Part shown: positions 35,109 through 43,498 of the stretch, one piece after another
Layout of the letters: each line of letters begins with the position of its first letter
Numbering within the stretch: the first letter of the stretch is position 1
Assembly (NCBI GenBank): GCA_030817875.1
Contig: JAUSZU010000001.1
Coordinates: 2,046,001 to 2,110,000 of the forward strand
Length of the DNA stretch: 64,000 bases
Direction: 5' to 3'
Source of the DNA: Flavobacterium sp. W4I14
GTDB lineage: Bacteria; Bacteroidota; Bacteroidia; Sphingobacteriales; Sphingobacteriaceae
Translations under genes and position numbers: made by a program
Notes under the pieces: model-generated
The model's database searches: none
What the model was told of the DNA's origin: nothing
What the model saw: the letters and a program-made list of their open reading frames with translations, nothing else

Positions 35109-36938
35109 TTATTTGTATTTGACCTGCATCTGGTCATAAAAATCTTTCAGCACGAAGAAGGCTTTCTTTTTCTTACCTGTTTCGCTGATCAAGCCTTTAC
35201 GGTTCCAGAAATTCTGATAAATAGGATGTTGCCTTCTTGGCGACCTGAAATCGGTTAAAATCCATGGTGTCATGCCCCTCAAAGCGCCAATTTTGCTTAG
35301 CATAGCGATCTGATTTTTGTACAACGCCTCTTGGTATTCTTCGCTCCAACGTGTATTTTCATCGGCGTGGAAACCACCCAAAGCATCGCCACCAAACTCA
35401 GTAATTATCACAGGTTTTTTATATTTAATATCGAAATTGTATTTGGTAATTTCTGATGGATTACCTCCCCAGTACCAGCCAGCATATTCATTAAAACTTA
35501 CCAGATCGATTTTTTCGCCCAGGGGATCGTTTAAAATGATGTTATTTCCCTCGCGGTGTACTTCTAAAGCAGCAGCCACTAAACGGGTATCATCTAACGA
35601 ACGGGCAGTCTCTGCCAGATTGCTCATAAAACTCAAACGGGCATCGCTTAACGGGGTTTCGTTACCAATAGACCAGACGATTACACTTGCCCTGTTTTTA
35701 TCGCGTACGATTAAATCAGTTAATTGCTTTTTTGCATTGGCATAGGTTGCCGGATTTGTCCAGCTGATGGTCCAATAAACAGGAACTTCAGCCCAAACCA
35801 ATAGCCCCATTTCATCAGCAAGGCGAATCATTTCTTCGTTATGCGGATAATGTGCAAGGCGAACATAGTTACAGTTCATATCTTTTGCCCATTGCAACAT
35901 CATACGCATGTCGCCTTCTGAGCGTAAACGGCCAGCTAAAAGCGGATTTTCGTCATGTAGTGATATTCCTCTTAAAAAAACAGATTTACCGTTTAACAGA
36001 ATGCTATCGCCATCAACCTGAATGGTTCTGAAACCAATTTTATCGTTGATATTTTCTTTATCGGTTTTAATGTTTACCGCATATAGTTTTGGTGCTTCTG
36101 GCGACCATAGGCTTAAGTTATTCCAGGTAAATTCATCTGCTATTTTACCTTCGCTGTCCGTTTTGTATTTCTTTTCCAGCTTCAGCTCTGGGATAGAAAG
36201 CGTAATTTCCTGCCCAGCAGTTGCATCAGCAAGTTTTACAGAAAAATTTAACAGGTTATTGTTTCCTTTAACGAGCTGAAGTTTATAATCACTGATAAAA
36301 TGTTCAGGAAATTCGGCTAAAAAAACATCACGGGTAATGCCGCCATAATTCCACCAATCGGTATTTACAGTTGGAATTTCATCCTGTTTACGGATATTAT
36401 CAACTTTAAGCACAATGGAATTTTCGCCAACTTTTAAGTTGTTGGTTACATCGAACTGGAAAGGCGTAAAACCGCCTTTGTGTAACCCCAGTTTTTTACC
36501 GTTGAGGTAAACGTGGGCTTCGTAATTTACTGCACCGAAATAAACGAAGTATTTTTTTCCTTTTTCCGGTTTTGCATCAAACTTTTTTCGCAGCCAGAGA
36601 TTGCCTTCGTAAAGTTCTAATTTTTCTGATTGCGAGTTCCAGTCGCCAGGAACATTCATTTGAGGCGAATGATCGAAATCATACTCGATCAATTCTGACT
36701 TATCCTTCTGAGTTTTATCATCGTAATAACCTCCGGTTCCTGTTTTCGACTGGTCGAATGGATCGTGACGATAATCATAATAACCGTTTTCGTAGGGATC
36801 AACAATATAATTCCATTTACCATTAAGGCTCTGGATTTTCCGCCCCTGAATGTTTTGTATAGCGGTAACCTGACCGTAACTGATTGATGAAAGGAGCGAA
36901 AAGCAGATTAAAAATACGCTATAGGTTGTTTTTAGCAT
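35109..36938 (-). CDS. Glycoside hydrolase family 2, probable beta-glucuronidase, secreted
   Basis: A 609-residue GH2 enzyme with signal peptide MLKTTYSVFLICFSLLSSISYGQ. Domains in order: sugar-binding jelly roll (about 30-210), Ig-like domain (210-305), TIM barrel (305-600). Acid/base Glu427 lies in WSIGNETP and the nucleophile Glu514 in ITEFGGD. The N-x-K-G motif at 579-582 (NRKG) is the carboxylate-recognising motif of beta-glucuronidases, which separates them from beta-galactosidases. First gene of an operon followed by mannonate oxidoreductase and uxuA, so it would release glucuronate for catabolism. Confidence 0.92.
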   Translation of the reverse strand: MLKTTYSVFLICFSLLSSISYGQVTAIQNIQGRKIQSLNGKWNYIVDPYENGYYDYRHDPFDQSKTGTGGYYDDKTQKDKSELIEYDFDHSPQMNVPGDWNSQSEKLELYEGNLWLRKKFDAKPEKGKKYFVYFGAVNYEAHVYLNGKKLGLHKGGFTPFQFDVTNNLKVGENSIVLKVDNIRKQDEIPTVNTDWWNYGGITRDVFLAEFPEHFISDYKLQLVKGNNNLLNFSVKLADATAGQEITLSIPELKLEKKYKTDSEGKIADEFTWNNLSLWSPEAPKLYAVNIKTDKENINDKIGFRTIQVDGDSILLNGKSVFLRGISLHDENPLLAGRLRSEGDMRMMLQWAKDMNCNYVRLAHYPHNEEMIRLADEMGLLVWAEVPVYWTISWTNPATYANAKKQLTDLIVRDKNRASVIVWSIGNETPLSDARLSFMSNLAETARSLDDTRLVAAALEVHREGNNIILNDPLGEKIDLVSFNEYAGWYWGGNPSEITKYNFDIKYKKPVIITEFGGDALGGFHADENTRWSEEYQEALYKNQIAMLSKIGALRGMTPWILTDFRSPRRQHPIYQNFWNRKGLISETGKKKKAFFVLKDFYDQMQVKYK

Positions 36939-37287
36939 AACTTAAGTTTTAATAATTAATTAATTGATCGTTTCAAAACTAACAATTAATTAACAGACGG
37001 TGTTTCCACTGCCCTCCTAAATTTGAGCAAAATTTAGTTTTTCATTAATAAGGAGGGATTTGCCCCAAAAGCATAAGTTAAGTTTTTGGCAACATTTGCT
37101 GGCTGCAGGTAATGATTTCATCATGTTTATTTGGTAGTTTGTGCTAGTGATCACGAATTTAGAAAAGCTTGAAAAATTAAACGTTTAAAAATAGGCCAAA
37201 ACGTAATAAAATCCACTGAAACAACATTTCAAACGTTTGAAATAATTGCGTTTTTTTCTTAACTATGCATGGAGATTGGAAAAGATA
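36939..37287. promoter_or_regulatory. Divergent control region with two LacI-type operators
   Basis: Operator 1: TTAAACGTTTAA, 37177-37188. Operator 2: ATTTCAAACGTTTGAAAT, 37226-37243, a perfect 18-bp palindrome. Both have the central CG typical of LacI-family sites; their centres are 52 bp apart (about five helical turns), fitting a loop. A -7 match TAGTTTTG for the GH2 gene lies at 36974-36981 on the minus strand. Confidence 0.75.
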
Positions 37288-38304
37288 ATGAATAATACCC
37301 CTGTTACACTAAAATTCTTGGCTGAAAAGTTAAAGATGTCAGTATCAACAGTATCAAAAGCCCTTAATAACTACCCAACCATAAACGAGTACACGAAACA
37401 ACGTGTTCAGGAAATGGCCCGCGATCTGCATTTTACGCCCAATAAATCAGCTATTAATTTAAAGGAAAAGAAATCGCACATTATTGGTATTATCTTACCC
37501 AATCTTTTGGATCACTATTTTACCAGAAGTATTTATGGTGTAGAGCAATTTGCCACACAACATGGATATAATGTGATCATCAGCCAATCTCACGATGACC
37601 TGAAAAAAGAAATCCAATCTGCAAATATGTTGTTGCGGAGCCGGGTTGATGGTTTAATTGTGGCTATTTCAAAACACACACAGGATTTTTCGCATTTAGA
37701 CCAGTTCGAAAACATGGGCACTCCGGTAGTGTATTATGCCCGAAACCCGAGTTTTAACTTAAGTTGCCATAAAGTTTTGGGCAATACTTTTCAGGGCTGT
37801 TATCAGGCGACAAAGTTTTTAATAGACAGGGGGCATAAAAAGATTGCTTATTTGGGCGGTCCAAAAATGATTAATTTTACGCACGATCGCTTTAATGGCT
37901 ACATCAATGCTTTAAATGATAATCAGGTTCCTTTTTCATCAGAATTGGTTGCTTATACCGATTTCGATAAAGAAAATACGATCTCAGCAATTAAGAATTT
38001 ATTTGCCAACCCAGAAAATATGCCTACTGCGCTCGTGGCTTTTAAAGAACCTATTATGTTCGATGCGATGAAATACCTGAAATCGATAAACCACCCTGAC
38101 TTTGACAAAATTGAATACGTAGGATTCGGAAACACCTCTTTTATCAGTTATCTAGATTCACCACCCATTGCCTCTATTGAAGAAAACCCCGAATCAGTAG
38201 GTGAAAACGCAATTAAACTATTGATACAATTAATCAACAAAGAAATTGATCTTCATGATTACCAGAAAGTAATGGTGGATTGTAAGTTGATACTGCATGG
38301 GTAA
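37288..38304 (+). CDS. LacI family transcriptional regulator
   Basis: A 338-residue regulator. The N-terminal HTH (VTLKFLAEKLKMSVSTVSKALNNYPTINEYTKQRV) is the canonical LacI DNA-binding segment, followed by a periplasmic-binding-protein-like effector domain (HIIGIILPNLLDHYFTR; VDGLIVAIS; IAYLGGPKMINFTHDRFNGY). It is divergent from the glucuronide operon, with two CG-centred palindromes between, so it most likely controls that operon and itself; the effector may be a glucuronide or a pathway intermediate. An upstream TTG at 37246 would add 14 residues but overlaps the operator region, so the ATG at 37288 is used. Confidence 0.93.
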   Translation: MNNTPVTLKFLAEKLKMSVSTVSKALNNYPTINEYTKQRVQEMARDLHFTPNKSAINLKEKKSHIIGIILPNLLDHYFTRSIYGVEQFATQHGYNVIISQSHDDLKKEIQSANMLLRSRVDGLIVAISKHTQDFSHLDQFENMGTPVVYYARNPSFNLSCHKVLGNTFQGCYQATKFLIDRGHKKIAYLGGPKMINFTHDRFNGYINALNDNQVPFSSELVAYTDFDKENTISAIKNLFANPENMPTALVAFKEPIMFDAMKYLKSINHPDFDKIEYVGFGNTSFISYLDSPPIASIEENPESVGENAIKLLIQLINKEIDLHDYQKVMVDCKLILHG

Positions 38305-38327
38305 GCGTTTGGTGCATGGCGTCTAGC
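38300..38327. repeat. Heptad array, GnTnRGC class (4 units)
   Basis: GGTAAGC, GTTTGGT, GCATGGC and GTCTAGC; the first unit overlaps the stop codon of the LacI gene. Confidence 0.55.
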
Positions 38328-38525
38328 ATAACCATTACTTAATACCTATAAATCTGAGCTCTTTTTCTGCACATTCTGTGGAAAACATAGTTACACCAAA
38401 CTTAATGTTCTTAATTCCTTAATGGCAAAAAACCTTCACAACATCGCACACCATTAAGAAGTTAAGATCATTAAGAAATATATTCACACAAACAACTTAA
38501 TTTCCCAAATGACTTAATTGTTTTA

Positions 38526-39757
38526 TTAACTTCCTAAGAGAGAAAATCTATTCTTCAATTGATTTCGACGATTTTCATTGTATACAAACGCAGCCACAAT
38601 CAACAAACCCGCTACACCTTCAAAAGCAACTACGGTCTGGGTACCAAAAAGATGCGCCAAATACCCCATCAACAAACTGCCGATTGGCAATACCCCCTGA
38701 TAAGCCATAATATAGTAACTTAAAGTCCTTCCCCTCATTGCATCATCGGCATGAGTTTGCAAATAAGTATTGATGGATGAGGTTTGAGCCATCAAACCTA
38801 AAGCAGCTAAACCGGTACAGATTAAAGCCAGAACAAGGGATGGTGATATAGCCAGCGCTACAACCGAAATGGCCAGCAAAATACCCGACATCATTACAAT
38901 TTTCTGTAGGTTTTGCTTCACTTTTAATGTAGCCATATAAATGGCGCCGAAGAATGCACCAAATCCTGCTGCACTTTCAAACCAGCCAAATGTTGTGGCA
39001 TTTCCGTTAAAAATATCTTTGGCAAAAACAGGCAATAAAGTAGTGAAAGGGATTACCAATAAACTCGATGCAGCCATCATCAATACCATAGATGCCAAAT
39101 CTGGTGATGATTTAAGATAATCGTAACCTTTTTTCAGGTCGATCCAGATATTTTCTTTCGATTTTTGATGAGCGGTGAGTTTAAGCTTCATCATCACCAT
39201 ACAACCCAGTACCGCAATAAAGCTCACAAAATTGATCAGGAAACAGATATCTTCACCTAAAGTACTCAAAATCACCCCTGCCAATGCCGGACCGATTAAC
39301 CTGGCTGCATTAACATGGAAGAATTGAGCGCTATGGCATTTGGTAAATCTTCTTTATCATCAATTAAATTTACCATTAACGATTGACGGGCAGTAACATC
39401 AAAAGCATTTACCAAGCCCTGAACCAGTGAAAGTGCTGCAATCCAGAACATATCATATACTTTAAACCAGATCATCAAAGCCAGGGCACCAGCCTGCAGC
39501 ATCAGGATCACCTGGGTAATCACCAATATCTTATACTTATTATGCCTATCTACATAGCTCCCAGCATAAGGCGCGAGCACCAGTGAAGGGATTAAACTCA
39601 AAAAAGTAATCAATCCCAGTAAAAAGGCCGATCCTGTTAAACGATATACCAACCAGCTGATGGCTACACGCTGCATCCATGTGCCGATTAGTGAAATAGC
39701 CTGACCTGTAAAAAATAACCTGTAATTGTAATGCCTTAGCGAACGAAAAATACTCAT
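38526..39757 (-). pseudogene. MFS exporter (EntS/MFS_3-like), frameshifted
   Basis: A 12-helix drug/siderophore-type major facilitator. The frame starting at 39757 (MSIFRSLRHYNYRLFFTGQ) reads normally to LNSSM and then runs into a stop at 39296. The rest, AGVILSTLGEDICFLINF to the end at 38526, is in another frame. Adding one base at 39313/39314 (the sequence has TAACAT where the family reading needs an extra base) joins them through NAARLIGPALAG, giving about 410 residues, normal for the family. Divergent from a MarR regulator that probably controls it. A real mutation or a base error cannot be told apart here. Confidence 0.82.
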
Positions 39758-39767
39758 GTTTAAAATA

Positions 39768-39789
39768 GTAAAGTAACTTTACAAAAGTA
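39768..39789 (-). promoter_or_regulatory. MFS promoter with GTAAAGT operator
   Basis: Perfect palindrome GTAAAGT-A-ACTTTAC at 39768-39782. On the minus strand the -7 element TACTTTTG (39782-39789) directly abuts it, so bound protein would block the start of transcription. Confidence 0.65.
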
Positions 39790-39898
39790 CAAAACTAAAA
39801 TCAGATCAAAAAGCCAAAAACAGGAAGTTTTATCACACTAGAATCACAATTCAAACAAAACAAAGACTCATATTAGTTTACCTACAAAATTAAAAGCT

Positions 39899-39920
39899 TA
39901 TATTTGTAAAGTTTATTTAC
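39899..39920 (+). promoter_or_regulatory. marR-type gene promoter with GTAAAGT operator
   Basis: The -7 element TATATTTG (39899-39906) overlaps the imperfect palindrome GTAAAGT-T-TATTTAC (39906-39920), the mirror layout of the MFS promoter. Suggests autoregulation. Confidence 0.6.
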
Positions 39921-39927
39921 CATTAAG

Positions 39928-40371
39928 ATGCCTACTCAAACACAAGATATAGCCGCAAAACTAAGAAGCACAGTTACCCGCTTAACCAGACAGCTACGCA
40001 AACAGAACGTAAGTTCAGACTTTAGCAACGCCGAACTGTTAACGATGTCGCTGCTCGAACAACATGGCAAAATGTTATCTACAGAGCTGGCAGACATGGA
40101 AAGGGTATCAAAACAAGCTATTTCACAGATCATCAACCGCTTGTTCGATGCCAAATGTGTGGAACGCTTTCCAAGTAAAGAGGATAAACGAAAGGTTTTT
40201 ATCGGCTTAACCAAGCTTGGCGAAAAACACATTATTGCCAGCAGAAAAATAAAAGAAGAATGGCTGGCGCAAACGATGGAAAAAATCTTCTCCTCAGAAG
40301 AAATCAACTTGATTCAGGCTTTTCTACCCCTCCTTTCACGTTTGGTAGAACACAACGGTGCAAGAGTATAG
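39928..40371 (+). CDS. MarR family transcriptional regulator
   Basis: A 147-residue winged-helix regulator. The pattern FSNAELLTMSLLEQHGKMLSTELADMERVSKQAISQIINRLFDAKCVERFPSKEDKRKVFIGLTKLGEK is the MarR core: HTH recognition helix (residues about 60-75), then the DxR...LT wing. N- and C-terminal helices form the dimer region. It is divergent from the MFS exporter with a shared operator type in front of both genes, a common exporter/repressor arrangement. The ligand is probably a small toxic compound exported by the MFS protein. Confidence 0.93.
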   Translation: MPTQTQDIAAKLRSTVTRLTRQLRKQNVSSDFSNAELLTMSLLEQHGKMLSTELADMERVSKQAISQIINRLFDAKCVERFPSKEDKRKVFIGLTKLGEKHIIASRKIKEEWLAQTMEKIFSSEEINLIQAFLPLLSRLVEHNGARV

Positions 40372-40418
40372 TTTTCCTTTTTCCTTCGCCAAATAAGCCT
40401 TATCTTGCAGGCTGAAAA

Positions 40419-41255
40419 ATGGCACTATATTTTACATCAATCAATTCGGGCAGTAATGGCAATTGTTACTATGTGGGTAACGATAATGAAGCAATTTTGG
40501 TTGATGTTGGCCTAACCTGCAAAGAGATTGAAACACGGATGAACCGTTTGGGCTTATCAATTAGTAAAGTAAAAGCCATTTTTATCTCACACGAACATAG
40601 CGACCACATTAAAGGATTGGCGGTATTTGCTAAAAAACATAAACTCCCGGTTTACATTAGCACAGCTACACTAAAAAGCAGCCGCTTGGTTTTGGATACA
40701 AACAATACCTTTTCATTAAGCCATTTACAGCACTTTCAGATTGGCGATTTAAAGATTTCTGCCTTTTCTAAATTTCATGATGCAGCCGATCCTTATAGTT
40801 TTACTGTTGAATGTAATGAGGTAAGAGTGGGTGTTTTTACAGATATTGGTTCGGTGTGCGATCGTTTAATTGCCCATTTCAAAAACTGCCATGCCGCTTT
40901 CTTAGAAGCCAATTACGATACAGAGATGCTGGAAAATGGCCGATATCCTTATTTTTTGAAGCGGAGGATTACAAGTGGTCACGGTCACTTAAGCAATGCG
41001 CAGGCATTAGAGCTTTTCATCAACCATAAAGCCCCGTATATGAGTCATTTATTACTGAGCCACTTATCAAAAGATAATAACGATCCAGAGCTGGTCGAAA
41101 ACCTTTTTAAAAATGTTGCTGGCAATACTTTTGTTAAAGTAGCTTCAAGATATGAGGAAACAGCGCTGTATTACGTAAGCAATACTCAAAACATGCCCGA
41201 AGTTTACAATTTCGACCCTAGCCTTTATCAACCAGAACAACTCAACCTATTTTAA
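40419..41255 (+). CDS. MBL-fold metallo-hydrolase (WalJ/YycJ-like)
   Basis: A 278-residue metallo-beta-lactamase-fold protein. Start MALYFTSINSGSNGNCYYVG and the metal motif HEHSDHIKG match the WalJ/VicX/YycJ group; further metal ligands are seen in FHDAADPYSF, FTDIGSV, EANYD and a final HLLLSHLSKDNND. Members have been linked to exonuclease or DNA-repair roles in Firmicutes; the role here is unknown. It lies 47 bp after the MarR gene on the same strand and might be co-transcribed. Confidence 0.9.
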   Translation: MALYFTSINSGSNGNCYYVGNDNEAILVDVGLTCKEIETRMNRLGLSISKVKAIFISHEHSDHIKGLAVFAKKHKLPVYISTATLKSSRLVLDTNNTFSLSHLQHFQIGDLKISAFSKFHDAADPYSFTVECNEVRVGVFTDIGSVCDRLIAHFKNCHAAFLEANYDTEMLENGRYPYFLKRRITSGHGHLSNAQALELFINHKAPYMSHLLLSHLSKDNNDPELVENLFKNVAGNTFVKVASRYEETALYYVSNTQNMPEVYNFDPSLYQPEQLNLF

Positions 41256-41451
41256 CACATAAAGTCGAAAACAGCTTACCGTTTTCTATCAATTTAGTTA
41301 CAGTATGGTTTATTTTGAGCAAAAAATGGCAGTTGAATATACAAAACCATAATTACCCGCAAAAATTGTAAATAATTTTAATTTTCATCAAAACATTTTA
41401 TTCTAATATGGGTTTTATATAAACTTCATAAATAGTTTGTTTGGTTTAAAT

Positions 41452-41476
41452 GGGGCTTATGGATTTAAGCCCCTTT
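41452..41476 (+). terminator. Hairpin terminator in the gap before aqpZ
   Basis: GGGGCTTA and TAAGCCCC form an 8-bp stem with a 6-base loop and a short T-tract. It lies 200 bp after the MBL gene within a 355-bp gap that shows no gene. Confidence 0.7.
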
Positions 41477-41610
41477 CTCTTGTCTAAAATTCCGTAATTC
41501 AATCAGGCTAAATCACAAGCATTTTATTCCATTTTATATTCTAATTTTTAGTTATATTCGATTGGCAATCATCCGATTATAGTATTTAAACCTTTTTAAA
41601 TAATAATTAT

Positions 41611-42321
41611 ATGGAGACAAGTAAACTTTCTAAATTCAGTGCCGAATTTCTGGGCACGCTCGTATTGGTTTTAATGGGTTGTGGTAGCGCGGTTATAGCT
41701 GGCGCAAACGGCACAACCGGTGTAGGCTTATTAGGCATATCTTTTGCCTTTGGCTTATCAGTCACTGCAATGGCTTATGCTATTGGGCACATTTCTGGCT
41801 GTCACATTAATCCGGCAATTTCAATCGGAATGGTAATTGCCGGCCGGATGAAAATTTCTGAAGCCGCTTATTACATTGTGGCTCAGGTATTAGGCGGCAT
41901 TGCAGGCGCATTTATCTTACTGCAAATTGCATCAGGAAAAGCTGAATATTCTTTAACAGTAAATGGATTAGGGCAAAACGGTTTTGCAGCACTTTCTCCA
42001 CAACATTACAGTTTAGCAGCTGGTTTTATTGCCGAAATTGTACTTACCTTTATTTTCTTATTGGTGATTTTCGGATCAACCTCTACTAAAAATATCAACG
42101 GCGGCTTTGCAGGACTTGCAATTGGCTTAAGTTTAACACTCATTCATATTGTAGGCATTCCAGTAACGGGTGTATCAGTAAATCCGGCAAGAAGTATTGG
42201 CCCCGCACTTTTGGTTGGCGGAGAAGCCTTAAGCCAGGTTTGGCTCTTTATTGTTGCACCCATTATTGGTGCGGCGCTCAGTGCCTTGGTCTGGAAAACA
42301 GTTTTGGAGAAAAACGGATAA
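41611..42321 (+). CDS. aqpZ: Aquaporin Z
   Basis: A 236-residue six-helix water channel of the inner membrane. Both NPA loops are present: HINPA at 65-69 and VNPAR at 190-194. The selectivity-filter residues look like the water-selective set (Phe in helix 2, His179, small residue near 187, Arg194), which argues against a glycerol facilitator. Length and start (METSKLSKFSAEFLGT) are typical. It stands alone and is convergent with the glutathione peroxidase gene across a long inverted repeat. Confidence 0.95.
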   Translation: METSKLSKFSAEFLGTLVLVLMGCGSAVIAGANGTTGVGLLGISFAFGLSVTAMAYAIGHISGCHINPAISIGMVIAGRMKISEAAYYIVAQVLGGIAGAFILLQIASGKAEYSLTVNGLGQNGFAALSPQHYSLAAGFIAEIVLTFIFLLVIFGSTSTKNINGGFAGLAIGLSLTLIHIVGIPVTGVSVNPARSIGPALLVGGEALSQVWLFIVAPIIGAALSALVWKTVLEKNG

Positions 42322-42388
42322 GGTAAAAGGCGGAAGGTTTAAGGGCTGGAAGGAAAAACCTTCTACCTTAAACCTTCCGCCTTCCCTC
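42322..42388. repeat. 18-bp inverted repeat made of GGnnnAA heptads
   Basis: Arms AAGGCGGAAGGTTTAAGG (42327-42344) and its exact complement (42366-42383). Each arm is built of 7-bp units (GGTAAAA, GGCGGAA, GGTTTAA; and TTCTACC, TTAAACC, TTCCGCC, TTCCCTC). It lies between convergent aqpZ and glutathione peroxidase genes and may terminate both. Confidence 0.75.
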
Positions 42389-42391
42389 CTT

Positions 42392-42904
42392 TTATAGGTT
42401 CTTTACAATCGCTTCGTCAGTAGGTTTTGTTTTAGAACGGAAACGGTGTACCAATTCTCCTTTTTCATTGATTAAGAATTTCTCAAAGTTCCATTTAATA
42501 TCACCTTGCTCTTCCGTATTGGTTTGAGAAGTTAAATACTTGAACAACGGACTGATATCATCACCTTTCACACTGCTTTTCTCTGCCAGCATAAAAGATA
42601 CATTGTACTTTCCGGTACAGAATTCTTTAATCTCGGCATTGGTAGAAAACTCCTGTCCGCCAAAGTTACCCGCAGGGAAACCAATTAATACCACCTTTTT
42701 GCCATATTGCTTTTGAAGTTTTTCTAAATCTTCATACTGTGGGGTAAAACCACATTTAGAAGCGGTGTTAACAATTAAGATTTTTTTGCCTTTAAATTTC
42801 GATAGTTTAATTTCTTTACCATCAATGGTTTTAAAGCTGAAATCGTAAACATTTTTTGGTGGAGATACCAATAAGTTTAATAGGATTAAAATTGTGCTGA
42901 TCAT
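42392..42904 (-). CDS. Glutathione peroxidase (Cys type), exported or anchored
   Basis: A 170-residue thiol peroxidase that reduces hydrogen or lipid peroxides. The peroxidatic Cys51 is in VNTASKCGFTPQY; the partner residues are Gln84 (FPAGNFGGQE) and Trp138/Asn139 (KWNFEKF). Cys96 (EFC) is the probable resolving residue, so it likely uses thioredoxin rather than glutathione. The first ~15 residues (MISTILILLNLLVS) are hydrophobic, suggesting export to the periplasm or a membrane anchor. Single gene. Confidence 0.93.
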   Translation of the reverse strand: MISTILILLNLLVSPPKNVYDFSFKTIDGKEIKLSKFKGKKILIVNTASKCGFTPQYEDLEKLQKQYGKKVVLIGFPAGNFGGQEFSTNAEIKEFCTGKYNVSFMLAEKSSVKGDDISPLFKYLTSQTNTEEQGDIKWNFEKFLINEKGELVHRFRSKTKPTDEAIVKNL

Positions 42905-43498
42905 CGTTGTTTTATTTTTATATACGAATATAGGTACAAATAGGTTGCGTCAACGTAACGTTGTTGTAAATTAAATGTAGCAAATTAGGCAAGGGATCTA
43001 GCTAATAGAACAAACTGTTATCATGATGCATGTATTTCATCGCTCAAATAAGCATCTTTTTTTGATTAGGAAATTTAAGGCATTGGTTCTTGGCGGTTTA
43101 CAGCCCCGCTATCGCTCATAGTCCTCGCTGCGCTCCGGGCTATTCCGCTCTATCAGGTTTAATGAACAGAGTCCTTTGCTTTTTTGTTCGTTCAGCCGGG
43201 CACAACGCTATTAAAACCTAAATAGCAGCATTAGCCAAGCCACCTAAACCCGACCGAAGCGGAAAACCCGCAGACCGAGGAACGAGGTTGAGGATTTGTA
43301 GCAAAGGGCGGGATAAGGCCATGCCTATTAATTATGAAATTGCTTTCCAAAAAAAAATAAAATAAGATTAAAACCGAATTAAAATCGCCCTATAAACCAA
43401 CATATTTATCCAACATTTAATAAAAAAATTGTATTAAATTCTCCTCAGGTTTGGATTTATGCTTTAATTATAGCTTTATTTGCACAAAAACGTATTTC
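42905..43498. other. Gene-free gap with a GC-richer block
   Basis: No convincing gene. The part from about 43085 to 43320 is clearly richer in G+C than its surroundings and holds stretches such as CCTCGCTGCGCTCCGGGCT and ACCCGACCGAAGCGG. It looks like a dispersed repeat or RNA-like element. Short frames in it are not protein-like. Confidence 0.4.

Noticed and set aside
43022..43120. Short ORF starting at 43022
   Set aside because: It runs into the GC-richer block and stops after about 32 codons; no sign of being a real gene.
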